Assembly: GCF_003815675.1 (NCBI RefSeq)
Contig: NZ_CP033918.1
Coordinates: forward strand, 4,278,001 to 4,342,000
From: Chryseobacterium sp. G0186
GTDB taxonomy: Bacteria > Bacteroidota > Bacteroidia > Flavobacteriales > Weeksellaceae
DNA: 64,000 nt
Direction: 5' to 3'
Shown here: one piece after another, positions 1-6,907 of the stretch
How positions within the stretch are numbered: the first letter of the stretch is position 1
Layout of the letters: every line of letters starts with the position of its first letter
The notes under the pieces: model-generated
The model's input: the letters and a program-made list of their open reading frames with translations, nothing else
The model's database searches: none
Told to the model about the DNA's origin: nothing
Position numbers and translations under genes: made by a program

Positions 1-2
1 AA

Positions 3-59
3 GGGCAGCTTACTCCTGAAAAGATGAAACAGAAACTGTTGGAGATCTCGGCATTATAA
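3..59 (+). CDS. C-terminal tail of an unidentified protein (partial)
   Basis: The window opens inside a reading frame in which 18 codons (ending ...KLLEISAL) run to a TAA stop at 57-59. The other two forward frames stop within the first 30 bases, so this is the likely end of a plus-strand gene that begins before the window. The visible tail is short and mildly helical with a lysine-rich patch. No family can be assigned. It is followed by a MITE-like repeat. Confidence 0.4.
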   Translation, partial: GQLTPEKMKQKLLEISAL

Positions 60-80
60 ATGGCGGGTTTGGTTGAAAGA

Positions 81-292
81 GTTGTTGGAAATCGCAAAGG
101 CGCAAAGATTTTAAATAACATGTTGCTCTAAAGGCGCAAGAAAATCAGAGATTTTCAGCAAGGTTTTGTTTTTCATCTTAATAAATAGGAGGTTGCATGA
201 TCAACAGTATTCAATTGTATCGGAGATAAAATCCTTGCGCCTTAAAACCGAACCGAAAGAAAAAAACTTTGCGCCTTTGCGTTTCCCAACAA
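81..292 (+). repeat. MITE-like inverted-repeat element, copy 1
   Basis: About 212 bp of non-coding DNA bounded by terminal inverted repeats: the left end reads CGCAAAGGCGCAAAG and the right end CTTTGCGCCTTTGCG, followed by TTCCCAACAA. An inner inverted repeat (AAGGCGCAAG and CTTGCGCCTT) lies inside, so the whole unit could fold into a long two-part stem. Related copies lie at 2394-2603 (same orientation), 4586-4797 (inverted) and, degenerate, at 11850-12184. It encodes no transposase, so it would have to be moved in trans if it is mobile. It could equally be a structured non-coding or terminator-type repeat. Confidence 0.75.
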
Positions 293-312
293 TTTTATTT
301 TTAAATTATAAA

Positions 313-347
313 GTTTCACGCAAATCTCACAGATTACACTGATTTTC
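313..347. repeat. Short intergenic repeat (TCTCACAGATTAC family), copy 1
   Basis: The sequence TTTCACGCAAATCTCACAGA and its flank reappear in reverse complement at 2335-2372, where TAATCTGTGAGATCTGCGTG is read. Both copies sit next to a ~210-bp MITE-like element, so this may be a flanking part of that element or a separate small repeat family. It also borders the 3' end of the cupin gene. No function can be assigned from sequence alone. Confidence 0.5.
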
Positions 348-816
348 AATCACCTGCATCTATTAAAACAGCCAGCTGAATACAAGGTTTATCAGATCGA
401 TTGCTCCAGGCATGGTTAGTTCCTCTTTGGATGACAATATCCCCCGGTCTAAGAATGGTTTCCTCCTCTTCCATGATCAGATGAAGTTCACCGGAAAGAA
501 TGATAATATAATCGAGTGTATCAGTTTGATGCATCATTGGATGAGGTTCACCAGGTTTGAACTCAACACCCAGATCTTTATCCGGCGGGATGACTACATA
601 CCGGAAATAGGTTCCGTTTTTAGGGGTTTGTGGAAATCCGATATTGGGGATTCTTGTTTCCAAATCTAAACTTGCAGGCATTTTTTGAGTATTCCAGATG
701 TCCGAAATAATGAGCCCCGGTAAATGTTCTACTGCATTTTCCACTTGCTGGTCTTCAATAATGATGGATTTTCCGTCTTTAATTCCTGTTACGATACGTC
801 TTGGTATTGTATTCAT
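346..816 (-). CDS. Cupin-domain protein
   Basis: A 156-residue protein with one cupin barrel. Cupin motif 1 is seen around residues 92-112 (PHPMMH, then SGELH) and motif 2 around 124-135 (PGD, then NHAW). The histidines at about 92, 96 and 135 and a glutamate at 110 are plausible metal ligands. The first 70 residues form an N-terminal extension containing a WNT/P-type strand region common in cupins annotated as acting on small organic substrates. The gene ends a minus-strand pair with the dehydrogenase at 820-1812 (3-bp gap), so the two are probably co-transcribed and controlled by the divergent HxlR regulator. The substrate is not predictable. Single-domain cupins include dioxygenases, isomerases and pure binding proteins. 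Confidence 0.85.
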   Translation of the reverse strand: MNTIPRRIVTGIKDGKSIIIEDQQVENAVEHLPGLIISDIWNTQKMPASLDLETRIPNIGFPQTPKNGTYFRYVVIPPDKDLGVEFKPGEPHPMMHQTDTLDYIIILSGELHLIMEEEETILRPGDIVIQRGTNHAWSNRSDKPCIQLAVLIDAGD

Positions 817-819
817 TGG

Positions 820-1812
820 TTATGAGTGTTTCATGATGAGTTTGTGACCTTGGGTTTGATTATTTCTGAGTAGGGAATGCGCCTGAAGAACAGTTTCTAA
901 AGACAGGCTTCCAATAACTTTATATTGAGGCGGTACAATATTTCCGTGTTCAATAAGTCTTGAGATTTCTTCCAGACTGTTTTTATAGTAATCATATTTT
1001 TTGATCATGCTGTAGGTGTAATTGGAAATATTCATGATCAGGCTTCCTTTATTAAAGAGTAATTCATGAGCACTTTTTGTAACGAGGGCAGTCACATCCA
1101 CATAAGTTCCATTGATTTTTACAACTTCTGCAGTTACTTCAGCCATATAATTTCCAACCAGATCAATTCCAATATCGAAAGGTTGGTTATTGTTGGCTTT
1201 TAAAATATTTCCGACAAGATTTTCTTCTTTATAATTAATGATTTGATGATTCTTTAATCCCATATTCAGGAGGGTTTGCCTATTTTCTTCATTCCCAACA
1301 GTTCCTACTATTTGATGAATACCATGTGCCAAAAAGATTTTGATCAAAAAAGAGCCGACACCTCCTGCAGCGCCTGTGATTAAAATGGTTTCTTCAGGAT
1401 TTAATTTCAACCGCTTAAAAATCTGCAAAGAAGTAAGGCCTACTGATGGGATAGAGGCTGCCTGTTCAAAGGAAATATTTTTGGGCTTAAGAGAAACAAT
1501 CGCTTCAGGAACCGAAATATATTCGGCATAGGTACCGTTGCTTCCCATGGAACCGCTTCCACAAAATACTTCATCTCCAATAGCAAATTGAGTCACTTCT
1601 GTCCCTTTTTCTACAACAATTCCGGACAATTCACGGCCTAATATTGGGGAACTTATTAATTTACGCTCTAATTCATTTTCCAGCATCTGATAATCGATCG
1701 GGTTGAAGCCACTTGCTTTAATTTGAATCAAGACTTCATTGCTTTTGGGCTGTGGTTGATCTGTATTTCCATCTTTGAGCTGAAAATTTTTATTTAAAAT
1801 AATTGCTTTCAT
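820..1812 (-). CDS. NADP-dependent quinone-reductase-like (MDR) oxidoreductase
   Basis: A 330-residue medium-chain dehydrogenase/reductase. The GroES-like N-terminal domain (about 1-120) contains GRELSGIV and GDEVF. The Rossmann domain carries the nucleotide loop GAAGGVG at residues 147-153. The cysteines that bind structural and catalytic zinc in alcohol dehydrogenases are absent, which places it with zinc-free quinone or enoyl reductases. The likely reaction is NAD(P)H-dependent reduction of quinones or reactive enones in the cytoplasm. It is divergent from an HxlR regulator, a family that commonly controls adjacent quinone or aldehyde detoxification genes. A TAnnTTTG-type box for this gene is readable on the minus strand at 1830-1837. 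Confidence 0.85.
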   Translation of the reverse strand: MKAIILNKNFQLKDGNTDQPQPKSNEVLIQIKASGFNPIDYQMLENELERKLISSPILGRELSGIVVEKGTEVTQFAIGDEVFCGSGSMGSNGTYAEYISVPEAIVSLKPKNISFEQAASIPSVGLTSLQIFKRLKLNPEETILITGAAGGVGSFLIKIFLAHGIHQIVGTVGNEENRQTLLNMGLKNHQIINYKEENLVGNILKANNNQPFDIGIDLVGNYMAEVTAEVVKINGTYVDVTALVTKSAHELLFNKGSLIMNISNYTYSMIKKYDYYKNSLEEISRLIEHGNIVPPQYKVIGSLSLETVLQAHSLLRNNQTQGHKLIMKHS

Positions 1813-1829
1813 ACTGTTAATTTGATGTA

Positions 1830-1837
1830 CAAATGTA
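1830..1837 (-). promoter_or_regulatory. Candidate -7 box for the dehydrogenase/cupin operon
   Basis: Read on the minus strand the bases are TACATTTG, an exact match to the Bacteroidota -7 consensus TAnnTTTG. It lies 18 bp upstream of the dehydrogenase start at 1812. No convincing -33 TTG was found at normal spacing, so this rests on the -7 box alone. Confidence 0.45.
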
Positions 1838-1851
1838 AAACGGGAATAGTT

Positions 1852-1883
1852 TATATTTGCTACTAGTTAACAATTGGTAACTA
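1852..1883 (+). promoter_or_regulatory. HxlR promoter with overlapping palindromic operator
   Basis: A -7 box TATATTTG is at 1852-1859. Immediately downstream, at 1864-1883, is a 20-bp palindrome, TAGTTAACAATTGGTAACTA, in which nine of ten base pairs match symmetrically (the mismatch is 1870/1877). The palindrome covers the expected transcription start of the regulator gene and lies between the two divergent genes. HxlR-family dimers bind such short palindromes, so autoregulation plus control of the dehydrogenase/cupin pair is a reasonable inference. Confidence 0.6.
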
Positions 1884-1903
1884 ATTACCTTCATGAAACT
1901 ATT

Positions 1904-2281
1904 ATGGCAAAAATCATCGAAAACGGAACCGAAAGAGAAGCAACCTGTACAGAAGAATTATTCGCAATGCGTGACAGTCTGGATGTTTTGGGTGGAAAAT
2001 GGAAATTAATGATCCTACGATATCTTACCAACAGAACCGATCAACAGATTCATTTTAAAAAGTTGGAACGTGGTATCGATGGGATTTCTGCCAAAATGTT
2101 GAGCAAAGAATTGAAAGAATTGGAAATCAATCTTTTGATCACCAGAACGATCCAGGATACAAAACCGATTACAGTTACCTATGCTGTCACAGAGTATGGA
2201 AAATCTGTATTTCCGGTAACGGAAACATTGGTGAACTGGGGGATTCTTCACAGGGAAAAGATTAAAGCATCGATGGGGTAG
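1904..2281 (+). CDS. HxlR-family winged-helix transcriptional regulator
   Basis: A 125-residue regulator with the HxlR signature: an N-terminal cysteine (TCTEELFAM), then DVLGGKWKLMILRYL, then a winged helix (ISAKMLSKELKELE) and a beta wing (TYAVTEYGKSV). I chose the ATG at 1904. An upstream non-ATG start at 1874 in the same frame would put the palindromic operator inside the coding sequence. Members sense quinones, aldehydes or oxidants, often through the N-terminal cysteine; here Cys15 is the candidate. It is divergent from the quinone-reductase-like gene, its probable target. Confidence 0.9.
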   Translation: MAKIIENGTEREATCTEELFAMRDSLDVLGGKWKLMILRYLTNRTDQQIHFKKLERGIDGISAKMLSKELKELEINLLITRTIQDTKPITVTYAVTEYGKSVFPVTETLVNWGILHREKIKASMG

Positions 2282-2334
2282 ATCGTTTTTAAAATTTGAA
2301 AAATTAAAAGATCTACCAAGTTTCATCATAAAAA

Positions 2335-2372
2335 GAATCTGCGTAATCTGTGAGATCTGCGTGAGATTTTAC
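2335..2372. repeat. Short intergenic repeat (TCTCACAGATTAC family), copy 2
   Basis: Inverted relative of the sequence at 313-347; the shared core is AATCTGTGAGAT plus GCGTGA. It lies just upstream of MITE-like copy 2, with about 20 bp between them. Confidence 0.45.
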
Positions 2373-2393
2373 TTTATGAATTGAAGAATAGTA

Positions 2394-2603
2394 TTGTTGG
2401 GAAACGCAAAGGCGCAAAGCTTTAAAATAACATGCAGCTTAAGGCGCAAGAAAATCAGAGATTTTCAGCAAAGAACTACTTTTTCTACCTAATTTATTTC
2501 TTAGATAGCCATCATCAACTGCATTCAATTGTATCTGAGATAAAATCCTTGCGTCTTAAAAACGAATCGAAGGGAAAAACTTAGCGCCTTTGCGATTTCC
2601 AAC
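2394..2603 (+). repeat. MITE-like inverted-repeat element, copy 2
   Basis: About 210 bp, same orientation as copy 1. The left terminus TTGGGAAACGCAAAGGCGCA is the complement of the right terminus of copy 1, and the right terminus is degraded (GCGCCTTTGCGATTTCCAAC). The inner block GGCGCAAGAAAATCAGAGAT is identical to copy 1, whereas the central 60 bp has diverged. With repeat copy 2 it fills the 342-bp gap between the HxlR gene and the DUF1304 gene; no coding sequence is seen there. Confidence 0.75.
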
Positions 2604-2623
2604 ATAATTTTAAATGGAAAAAA

Positions 2624-2989
2624 CTATTTCAGCAAAACAGCTACAATAGCTAAGAGCGCCGGAAGTGCCTGTACAAAAAAGATTTTCTTGGTTGCAGAAA
2701 TAGCTCCGTAAATTCCTGCCACAGCAACACATCCTAAAAAGAATAAGGCTACATTATCCTGCCACTGCGGATCTTTAATCAAAAATGACCAGATCAGTCC
2801 GGCAGCCAGAAAACCATTATATAATCCCTGATTAGCGGCAAGTCCTTTAGTGGGTTTAAACATCTCTGCAGGTAAGGCAGACTTGAAAACTTCCTTTCCC
2901 TTGGTTTCCCAGGCGAACATTTCCATCCAAAGAATATACAGATGTTCCAGTGCAACAATTGCGATCAGAATTTTGGCTACAATTTCCAT
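2624..2989 (-). CDS. DUF1304 family small membrane protein
   Basis: A 121-residue protein with four predicted membrane segments (about 3-20, 48-68, 78-95 and 100-120). It has the family pattern in which a short acidic/aromatic first-helix region (ALEHLYILWMEMFAW) is followed by NQGLYNGFLAAGL. These motifs are typical of DUF1304 (YqjF/YwdK-like) integral membrane proteins of unknown function. It is divergent from the Crp/Fnr regulator at 3055, so it may be under that regulator, though the shared region is only 65 bp. No transport or enzymatic role can be claimed. Confidence 0.8.
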   Translation of the reverse strand: MEIVAKILIAIVALEHLYILWMEMFAWETKGKEVFKSALPAEMFKPTKGLAANQGLYNGFLAAGLIWSFLIKDPQWQDNVALFFLGCVAVAGIYGAISATKKIFFVQALPALLAIVAVLLK

Positions 2990-3006
2990 GATTTAATATT
3001 TAGTCG

Positions 3007-3037
3007 TTGTAAAACTAAAAAAATAAAGTTAAGTTTG
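3007..3037 (+). promoter_or_regulatory. Promoter of the Crp/Fnr regulator gene
   Basis: A -33 TTG at 3007-3009 and a -7 box TAAGTTTG at 3030-3037 are separated by 20 bp, matching the Bacteroidota sigma-A consensus (TTG-N17-23-TAnnTTTG). The predicted transcript would have only about a 10-nt leader before the ATG at 3055. Confidence 0.6.
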
Positions 3038-3054
3038 AGTATTCAATTCTAAAG

Positions 3055-3627
3055 ATGGATCACTTCAAGGCACATTTAAATAAATTCATTACCATTTCCG
3101 AAGAGGAATATATCTCCATTTTATCATTTTTTGAGGTTGTAGATGTAAAGAAAAAGCAAAATCTGATGCTTGAGGGAGAGGTTTGCCGAAATATATACTT
3201 TGTAGTGAAAGGATGTCTGAGAAAATTCTTTATGAATGAAAAAGGAGTAGAGCATACTACTCAGTTTGCTATTGAAAACTGGTGGATTACAGATACATTT
3301 GCCTACGAAAGACAGCTTCAGACGGACTTTAATATTCAGGCGGTGGAACATTCTACGGTTCTGGCGATTGATTATAAGACTCAGGAATTGCTGTTTGAAA
3401 AACATCCAGCGATGGAACGTTATTTCAGAATCGTTTATCAGCGGGCTTATGCTGCATCAGAAAGAAAGATCCGCTATCTCTATGAATATTCCAGAGAAGA
3501 GCTCTATGTACATTTTAGTACGCTGTATCCTTGGTTTATACAAAGAATTCCTCAGTATTTGGTGGCTTCATTTCTTGGTTTTACTCCGGAATATTTAAGT
3601 GAAATCAAGGCAAAATTACGTTCTTAA
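3055..3627 (+). CDS. Crp/Fnr-family transcriptional regulator
   Basis: A 190-residue protein with an N-terminal cyclic-nucleotide-binding-like beta roll (about 20-115; segments MLEGEVCRNIYFVVKGCLR and TTQFAIENWWITD) and a short C-terminal helix-turn-helix (PQYLVASFLGFTPEYLSEIK, about 165-185). The usual cAMP-binding glutamate/arginine set is not obvious and there are no FNR-type iron-sulfur cysteines. Many flavobacterial members of this type regulate an adjacent DoxX/AhpD-like or oxidoreductase cluster. Here DoxX and a carboxymuconolactone-decarboxylase-like gene follow on the same strand. The effector ligand is unknown. Confidence 0.85.
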   Translation: MDHFKAHLNKFITISEEEYISILSFFEVVDVKKKQNLMLEGEVCRNIYFVVKGCLRKFFMNEKGVEHTTQFAIENWWITDTFAYERQLQTDFNIQAVEHSTVLAIDYKTQELLFEKHPAMERYFRIVYQRAYAASERKIRYLYEYSREELYVHFSTLYPWFIQRIPQYLVASFLGFTPEYLSEIKAKLRS

Positions 3628-3690
3628 ACCAGTTTAAGTTTTTTACGGATCAGAAACCGGAAATTTGTCATGTGATTAAAAGCTAATGCA

Positions 3691-4122
3691 ATGACAGATA
3701 AACAAAATCAATATCCACAGTTATTTTTAAGACTTGCTCTTTCTGTAACCATGCTTTCTGCAGTGGCAGACCGTTTGGGGTTTTGGAGCAAGGAAAACTC
3801 ATCGTGGGGAAATATGACCAGCTTTGAAGAATATACAAGAAAGCTGACATTTTTTCTTCCGGAAGCTTTGAGTACTTTCTCTGCCTATGCAGCAACATTT
3901 TTGGAAATACTTTTTCCATTGATGTTAATTGTAGGGTTTAAAACCAGAATTGCAGCGTATGGAAGCAGTATCTTGTTATTAGTTTTTGCTGTTTCCATGG
4001 TTATGGCATTAGGACCCAAGGCTCCTTTCGATTACTCAGTTTGGGTAGGAAGTGCAGCTGCTCTTTTATTGGCTGTTCAACCACAATATTCTTTTAGTAT
4101 AGATCAATTAACCAAAAAATAA
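3691..4122 (+). CDS. DoxX-family membrane protein
   Basis: A 143-residue integral membrane protein with four predicted helices (about 9-28, 60-80, 87-108 and 115-132) and the DoxX layout: LRLALSVTMLSAVADRLGFW at the start, FLEILFPLMLIVGFKTRIAAY mid-protein. DoxX-like proteins are linked to quinone-dependent redox or thiosulfate oxidation, but many members have no defined function. It follows the Crp/Fnr gene by 63 bp and precedes the AhpD-like gene by 6 bp, so the last two are almost certainly one transcript. A membrane-redox partner role for the AhpD-like protein is only an inference. Confidence 0.8.
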   Translation: MTDKQNQYPQLFLRLALSVTMLSAVADRLGFWSKENSSWGNMTSFEEYTRKLTFFLPEALSTFSAYAATFLEILFPLMLIVGFKTRIAAYGSSILLLVFAVSMVMALGPKAPFDYSVWVGSAAALLLAVQPQYSFSIDQLTKK

Positions 4123-4128
4123 TATATA

Positions 4129-4572
4129 ATGAGCGCAAGATTAAATATTGCAGCAGTAGATTCAGCAGCTTACAAAGCGATGTTAGGATTGGAAGGGTAT
4201 TTACAGACAACTTCTTTAACCCACATTCAGAAAGAATTAATTAAAATCAGGGCTTCACAAATTAATAAATGTGCTTTTTGTCTTGATATGCACACAAAAG
4301 ATGCCATCAAGTATGGAGAAACACCTCAGAGAATCTTCATTCTGAATGGATGGACGGAAGCAAAAGAGTTTTTCACGGAAGAAGAACAGGTACTTTTGGC
4401 AATGACTGAGGAAATTACTTTAATCAGTCAAAATGGACTTACTGAAGAAACGTTCCAAAAGGCAAAACAGTTTTTTGATGATGCTCAGATTGCCCAAATC
4501 ATCATGGCGATTGTAACAATCAATGCTTGGAACAGAATTGCGGTGAGTACGCATATGCCTATTGAAAAATAA
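4129..4572 (+). CDS. Carboxymuconolactone-decarboxylase/AhpD-like peroxidase-fold protein
   Basis: A 147-residue all-helical protein with the AhpD active-site motif CAFCLDMH (Cys48, Cys51, His55) preceded by the conserved lysine/arginine helix ELIKIRASQINK. In AhpD the two cysteines form the redox-active pair of an alkylhydroperoxidase; CMD enzymes of other types lack the CxxC, so a thiol-redox role is the better guess. It is the second gene of the DoxX operon. A MITE-like element begins 14 bp after the stop codon and separates it from the convergent aldo-keto reductase. Confidence 0.85.
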   Translation: MSARLNIAAVDSAAYKAMLGLEGYLQTTSLTHIQKELIKIRASQINKCAFCLDMHTKDAIKYGETPQRIFILNGWTEAKEFFTEEEQVLLAMTEEITLISQNGLTEETFQKAKQFFDDAQIAQIIMAIVTINAWNRIAVSTHMPIEK

Positions 4573-4585
4573 GATTTTTTTTATG

Positions 4586-4797
4586 GGTTGGAAAATGCAA
4601 AGACGCTAAGTTTTTCCCTTCGATTCGTTTTTAAGGTGCAGGGATTTTATCTCAGATACAATTGAATACTGTTGATCATTACAACGTGTTATTTATTAAG
4701 ATGAAAAACAAAACCTTGCTGATAATCTTTGATTTTCTTGTGCCTTATCAACAACATGTTATTTCAAGCCTTTGCGCCTTTACGTTTTCCCAACAAT
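4586..4797 (-). repeat. MITE-like inverted-repeat element, copy 3 (inverted)
   Basis: About 212 bp, in the opposite orientation to copies 1 and 2. The block TTAAGATGAAAAACAAAACC is the reverse complement of the centre of copy 1, and GATTTTCTTGTGCCTTA corresponds to the inner arm. The right-hand terminus reads CCTTTGCGCCTTTACG then TTTTCCCAACAA. It lies in the convergent gap between two stop codons, and it matches copy 1 in the centre better than copy 2 does. Confidence 0.75.
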
Positions 4798-4804
4798 TTA
4801 CAAA

Positions 4805-4835
4805 TAAAAAGCTCCCTTAAAAAAAAGGAGCTTTT
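4805..4835. terminator. Bidirectional intrinsic terminator
   Basis: A hairpin, AAAAGCTCC and GGAGCTTTT around an A-rich loop, is flanked by A/T tracts on both sides. It can serve the minus-strand aldo-keto reductase operon ending at 4856 and the plus-strand AhpD-like gene. Confidence 0.75.
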
Positions 4836-4855
4836 GTTATTTATGGAAAGAAATC

Positions 4856-5839
4856 TTACATCTCATTCAATGCTGAATTGATGAAATTCAGTTCTTCTTT
4901 AGATAGGTCTATTGATATTGCTTTTGAATTTTCAATGGCCTGCTGGGCATTTCTGGCCCCTGCCAATACTACTGTAATGGCCGGCTGTAATGTTGTCCAT
5001 TTAAGAATCAATTGAGAAAGGCTAGCCCCTTTTTCCTGAGCAATAGGTTCTATTTTTTCTAAAAATGTTTTTACTTTATTTAAATCAAACTGCGAGAAAT
5101 AACCGTTTCTGTGGTCGTTTTCCTTCAATGTATTCTCCTTAAAATATTTACCTGTTAATAGACCTCTTTCCATAGGACTGTATACAATGATTCCTGAATT
5201 GTTTTCCAAGGAGTAAGGAACAAGATCATTTTCAATAGCACGGTTCAGCATACTGTAGGAAACCTGATTGCTGGCTAATTTCAAGGTTCTGTTGGCTTCT
5301 TCCATTTGTACTACACTATAGTTGCTCACTCCGGCTGTACGAATTTTTCCCTGTTGGATTAACAGTTCCATAGCTTCCATAGTTTCGCTGATTGCGGTTG
5401 TGTTGTCTGGCCAGTGAAGCTGTAGAAGATCTATATAATCTGTCCCCAGCCTTTGTAGGCTTTCTTCAACTTCCTTAATGATATTTGCCTTGGAAGCATA
5501 TTTGTAAACCGGAACTGATTGTCCCTCGTTTTCAGCATCAAAGAAAAATTCGCCCTTTCCATTATTACTTCCATCCCATACCAAACCGAATTTGGTTAAT
5601 AATTGAATCTTTGAACGGTCCTTTCCTTTAATGGCTTCTCTGATCATTTCCTCGCTCAGTCCGAATCCGTAGAAAGGAGCAGTATCAATAGAAGTTACCC
5701 CATGATCCAATGATGCAGGAATAGAATTGATGGAATCCTGTTTTTCATTGCCTCCCCACATATTTCCACCGATTGCAAAGGCTCCGTGGGTAATCACAGA
5801 TAATTCAAGATCGGTGTTTCCTAATTTTCTATATTCCAT
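4856..5839 (-). CDS. Aldo/keto reductase
   Basis: A 327-residue TIM-barrel NADPH-dependent carbonyl reductase. The catalytic tetrad can be read as Asp52 and Tyr57 (SIDTAPFYG), Lys83 (LLTKFG) and His142 (LQLHWPD). The NADP-binding end is present near AGARNAQQAIEN. Length and motifs fit the bacterial AKR subgroup that reduces aldehydes and ketones arising from lipid or quinone chemistry. It is the last gene of a four-gene minus-strand operon (MdaB-like, YgiN-like, PfpI-like, this gene), which suggests a carbonyl/quinone detoxification role. The exact substrate is unknown. Confidence 0.9.
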   Translation of the reverse strand: MEYRKLGNTDLELSVITHGAFAIGGNMWGGNEKQDSINSIPASLDHGVTSIDTAPFYGFGLSEEMIREAIKGKDRSKIQLLTKFGLVWDGSNNGKGEFFFDAENEGQSVPVYKYASKANIIKEVEESLQRLGTDYIDLLQLHWPDNTTAISETMEAMELLIQQGKIRTAGVSNYSVVQMEEANRTLKLASNQVSYSMLNRAIENDLVPYSLENNSGIIVYSPMERGLLTGKYFKENTLKENDHRNGYFSQFDLNKVKTFLEKIEPIAQEKGASLSQLILKWTTLQPAITVVLAGARNAQQAIENSKAISIDLSKEELNFINSALNEM

Positions 5840-5863
5840 TTTTTATTTTTACTTGTTATAAGA

Positions 5864-6616
5864 TTATTTATTTAATTCTTTTAAGATCGCTTCTCCAACG
5901 CTTTTTGCAGATTGTGGATTTTGTCCAGTAATCACTCTCTGGTCCGTTACCACATGGTTTTGCCAAAGACCTGATTTTTCAAATGTTGCTCCTCTTTCCT
6001 TTAATTTATCTTCTAATAAAAAAGGAACAACATCTGTTAATTTTACTTCAGCTTCCTCTTCATTGGTGAAAGCATTGATCTTTTTCCCATCAACCAGATA
6101 TTTCCCATTATTCAGTTTGATATTGACCAAACCAGCGGGTCCGTGGCATACTCCTGCTACAATCCCTCCATTTTCATAGATTCTTGAAGCGATATCTGCC
6201 AATTCTGTATTGTCTGCCAGATCCCACATGGCACCATGTCCTCCTGCATAAAAGATTGTTGAGTACTCACTTGGATTAACCTGTGATGGCTGTAGAGAAT
6301 GATCAATTTTATTTTTATACTCCTTGTTTTCCCAGAACTCTTTGTTTACAGGATCTTTTAAATCGAATCCGTCAACAGGAGGAGTTCCGCCTTTTGGACT
6401 TACAAAATCGATTTCATATCCTGCTTTGTGAAGAATTTCCCAAGGATGAGAAACTTCACCCAAATAATATCCTGTATTTTCGCCTGTACTGCCTTTCTTA
6501 TCATGGCTGGTTACAACGAATAAAATTTTCTTTTTCATAGTATGGGATTTTTGTTGTTGTGCCTGAACGATTCCTATTGTCAGTAGGGCAAGGAATAAAA
6601 ATGCTAGTTTCTTCAT
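5864..6616 (-). CDS. Secreted DJ-1/PfpI family protein (Hsp31-like)
   Basis: A 250-residue protein with a signal peptide (1-19, ending VQA) and a class I glutamine-amidotransferase-like fold. The nucleophile elbow is GVCHGPAG with Cys157 and His158, and a candidate acidic partner is Glu54 (LGEVSHPWE), which together resemble the Hsp31/glyoxalase III triad. Family members deglycate proteins, convert methylglyoxal or act as holdases. Export to the periplasm is less usual. A second methionine (residue 27, MKKKILFVV) would give a cytosolic form, so dual starts are possible. It sits 3 bp after the YgiN-like gene in the detoxification operon. Confidence 0.85.
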   Translation of the reverse strand: MKKLAFLFLALLTIGIVQAQQQKSHTMKKKILFVVTSHDKKGSTGENTGYYLGEVSHPWEILHKAGYEIDFVSPKGGTPPVDGFDLKDPVNKEFWENKEYKNKIDHSLQPSQVNPSEYSTIFYAGGHGAMWDLADNTELADIASRIYENGGIVAGVCHGPAGLVNIKLNNGKYLVDGKKINAFTNEEEAEVKLTDVVPFLLEDKLKERGATFEKSGLWQNHVVTDQRVITGQNPQSAKSVGEAILKELNK

Positions 6617-6619
6617 ACA

Positions 6620-6907
6620 TTAAATAATACTGGTGATATAAATCTGTGGTTTTTCCTGAAGCTTTTCATCAACCAAAGCTCCGAAAGCCTGAATATAGGG
6701 TTGCTGATTATGTTGATCCAGACCTTCTTTACTTTTCCAAATTTCATAGAAAACAAAATGATTGTTGTCTTCAATTCCCTTATGAAGATTGTAAAGTTCA
6801 CAGGCTTCTTCTTTCCTTGTCTCTTTTACCATATTCTGAAGAACTTCCAGAACTTCTGTCCGATGTTCGTCCTTTGCTTTTATGACTGCTGTAAGATATA
6901 TTTTCAT
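6620..6907 (-). CDS. YgiN-like quinol monooxygenase (ABM domain)
   Basis: A 95-residue antibiotic-biosynthesis-monooxygenase fold protein: the first strand KIYLTAVIKAKDEHRTEV, the core ACELYNLHKG, and FVFYEIWKSKEGLDQHN. This matches small dimeric YgiN-type proteins that oxidise quinols. Its start overlaps the stop of the MdaB-like gene by 4 bp (ATGA), so translation is coupled. In E. coli ygiN and mdaB are neighbours and form a proposed quinone redox cycle; the same pairing here supports the assignment. Confidence 0.85.
   Translation of the reverse strand: MKIYLTAVIKAKDEHRTEVLEVLQNMVKETRKEEACELYNLHKGIEDNNHFVFYEIWKSKEGLDQHNQQPYIQAFGALVDEKLQEKPQIYITSII

Noticed and set aside
1874..1903. Upstream extension of the HxlR gene to a non-ATG start
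   Set aside because: It would place the promoter-overlapping palindrome inside the coding region; the ATG at 1904 gives the normal family N-terminus.
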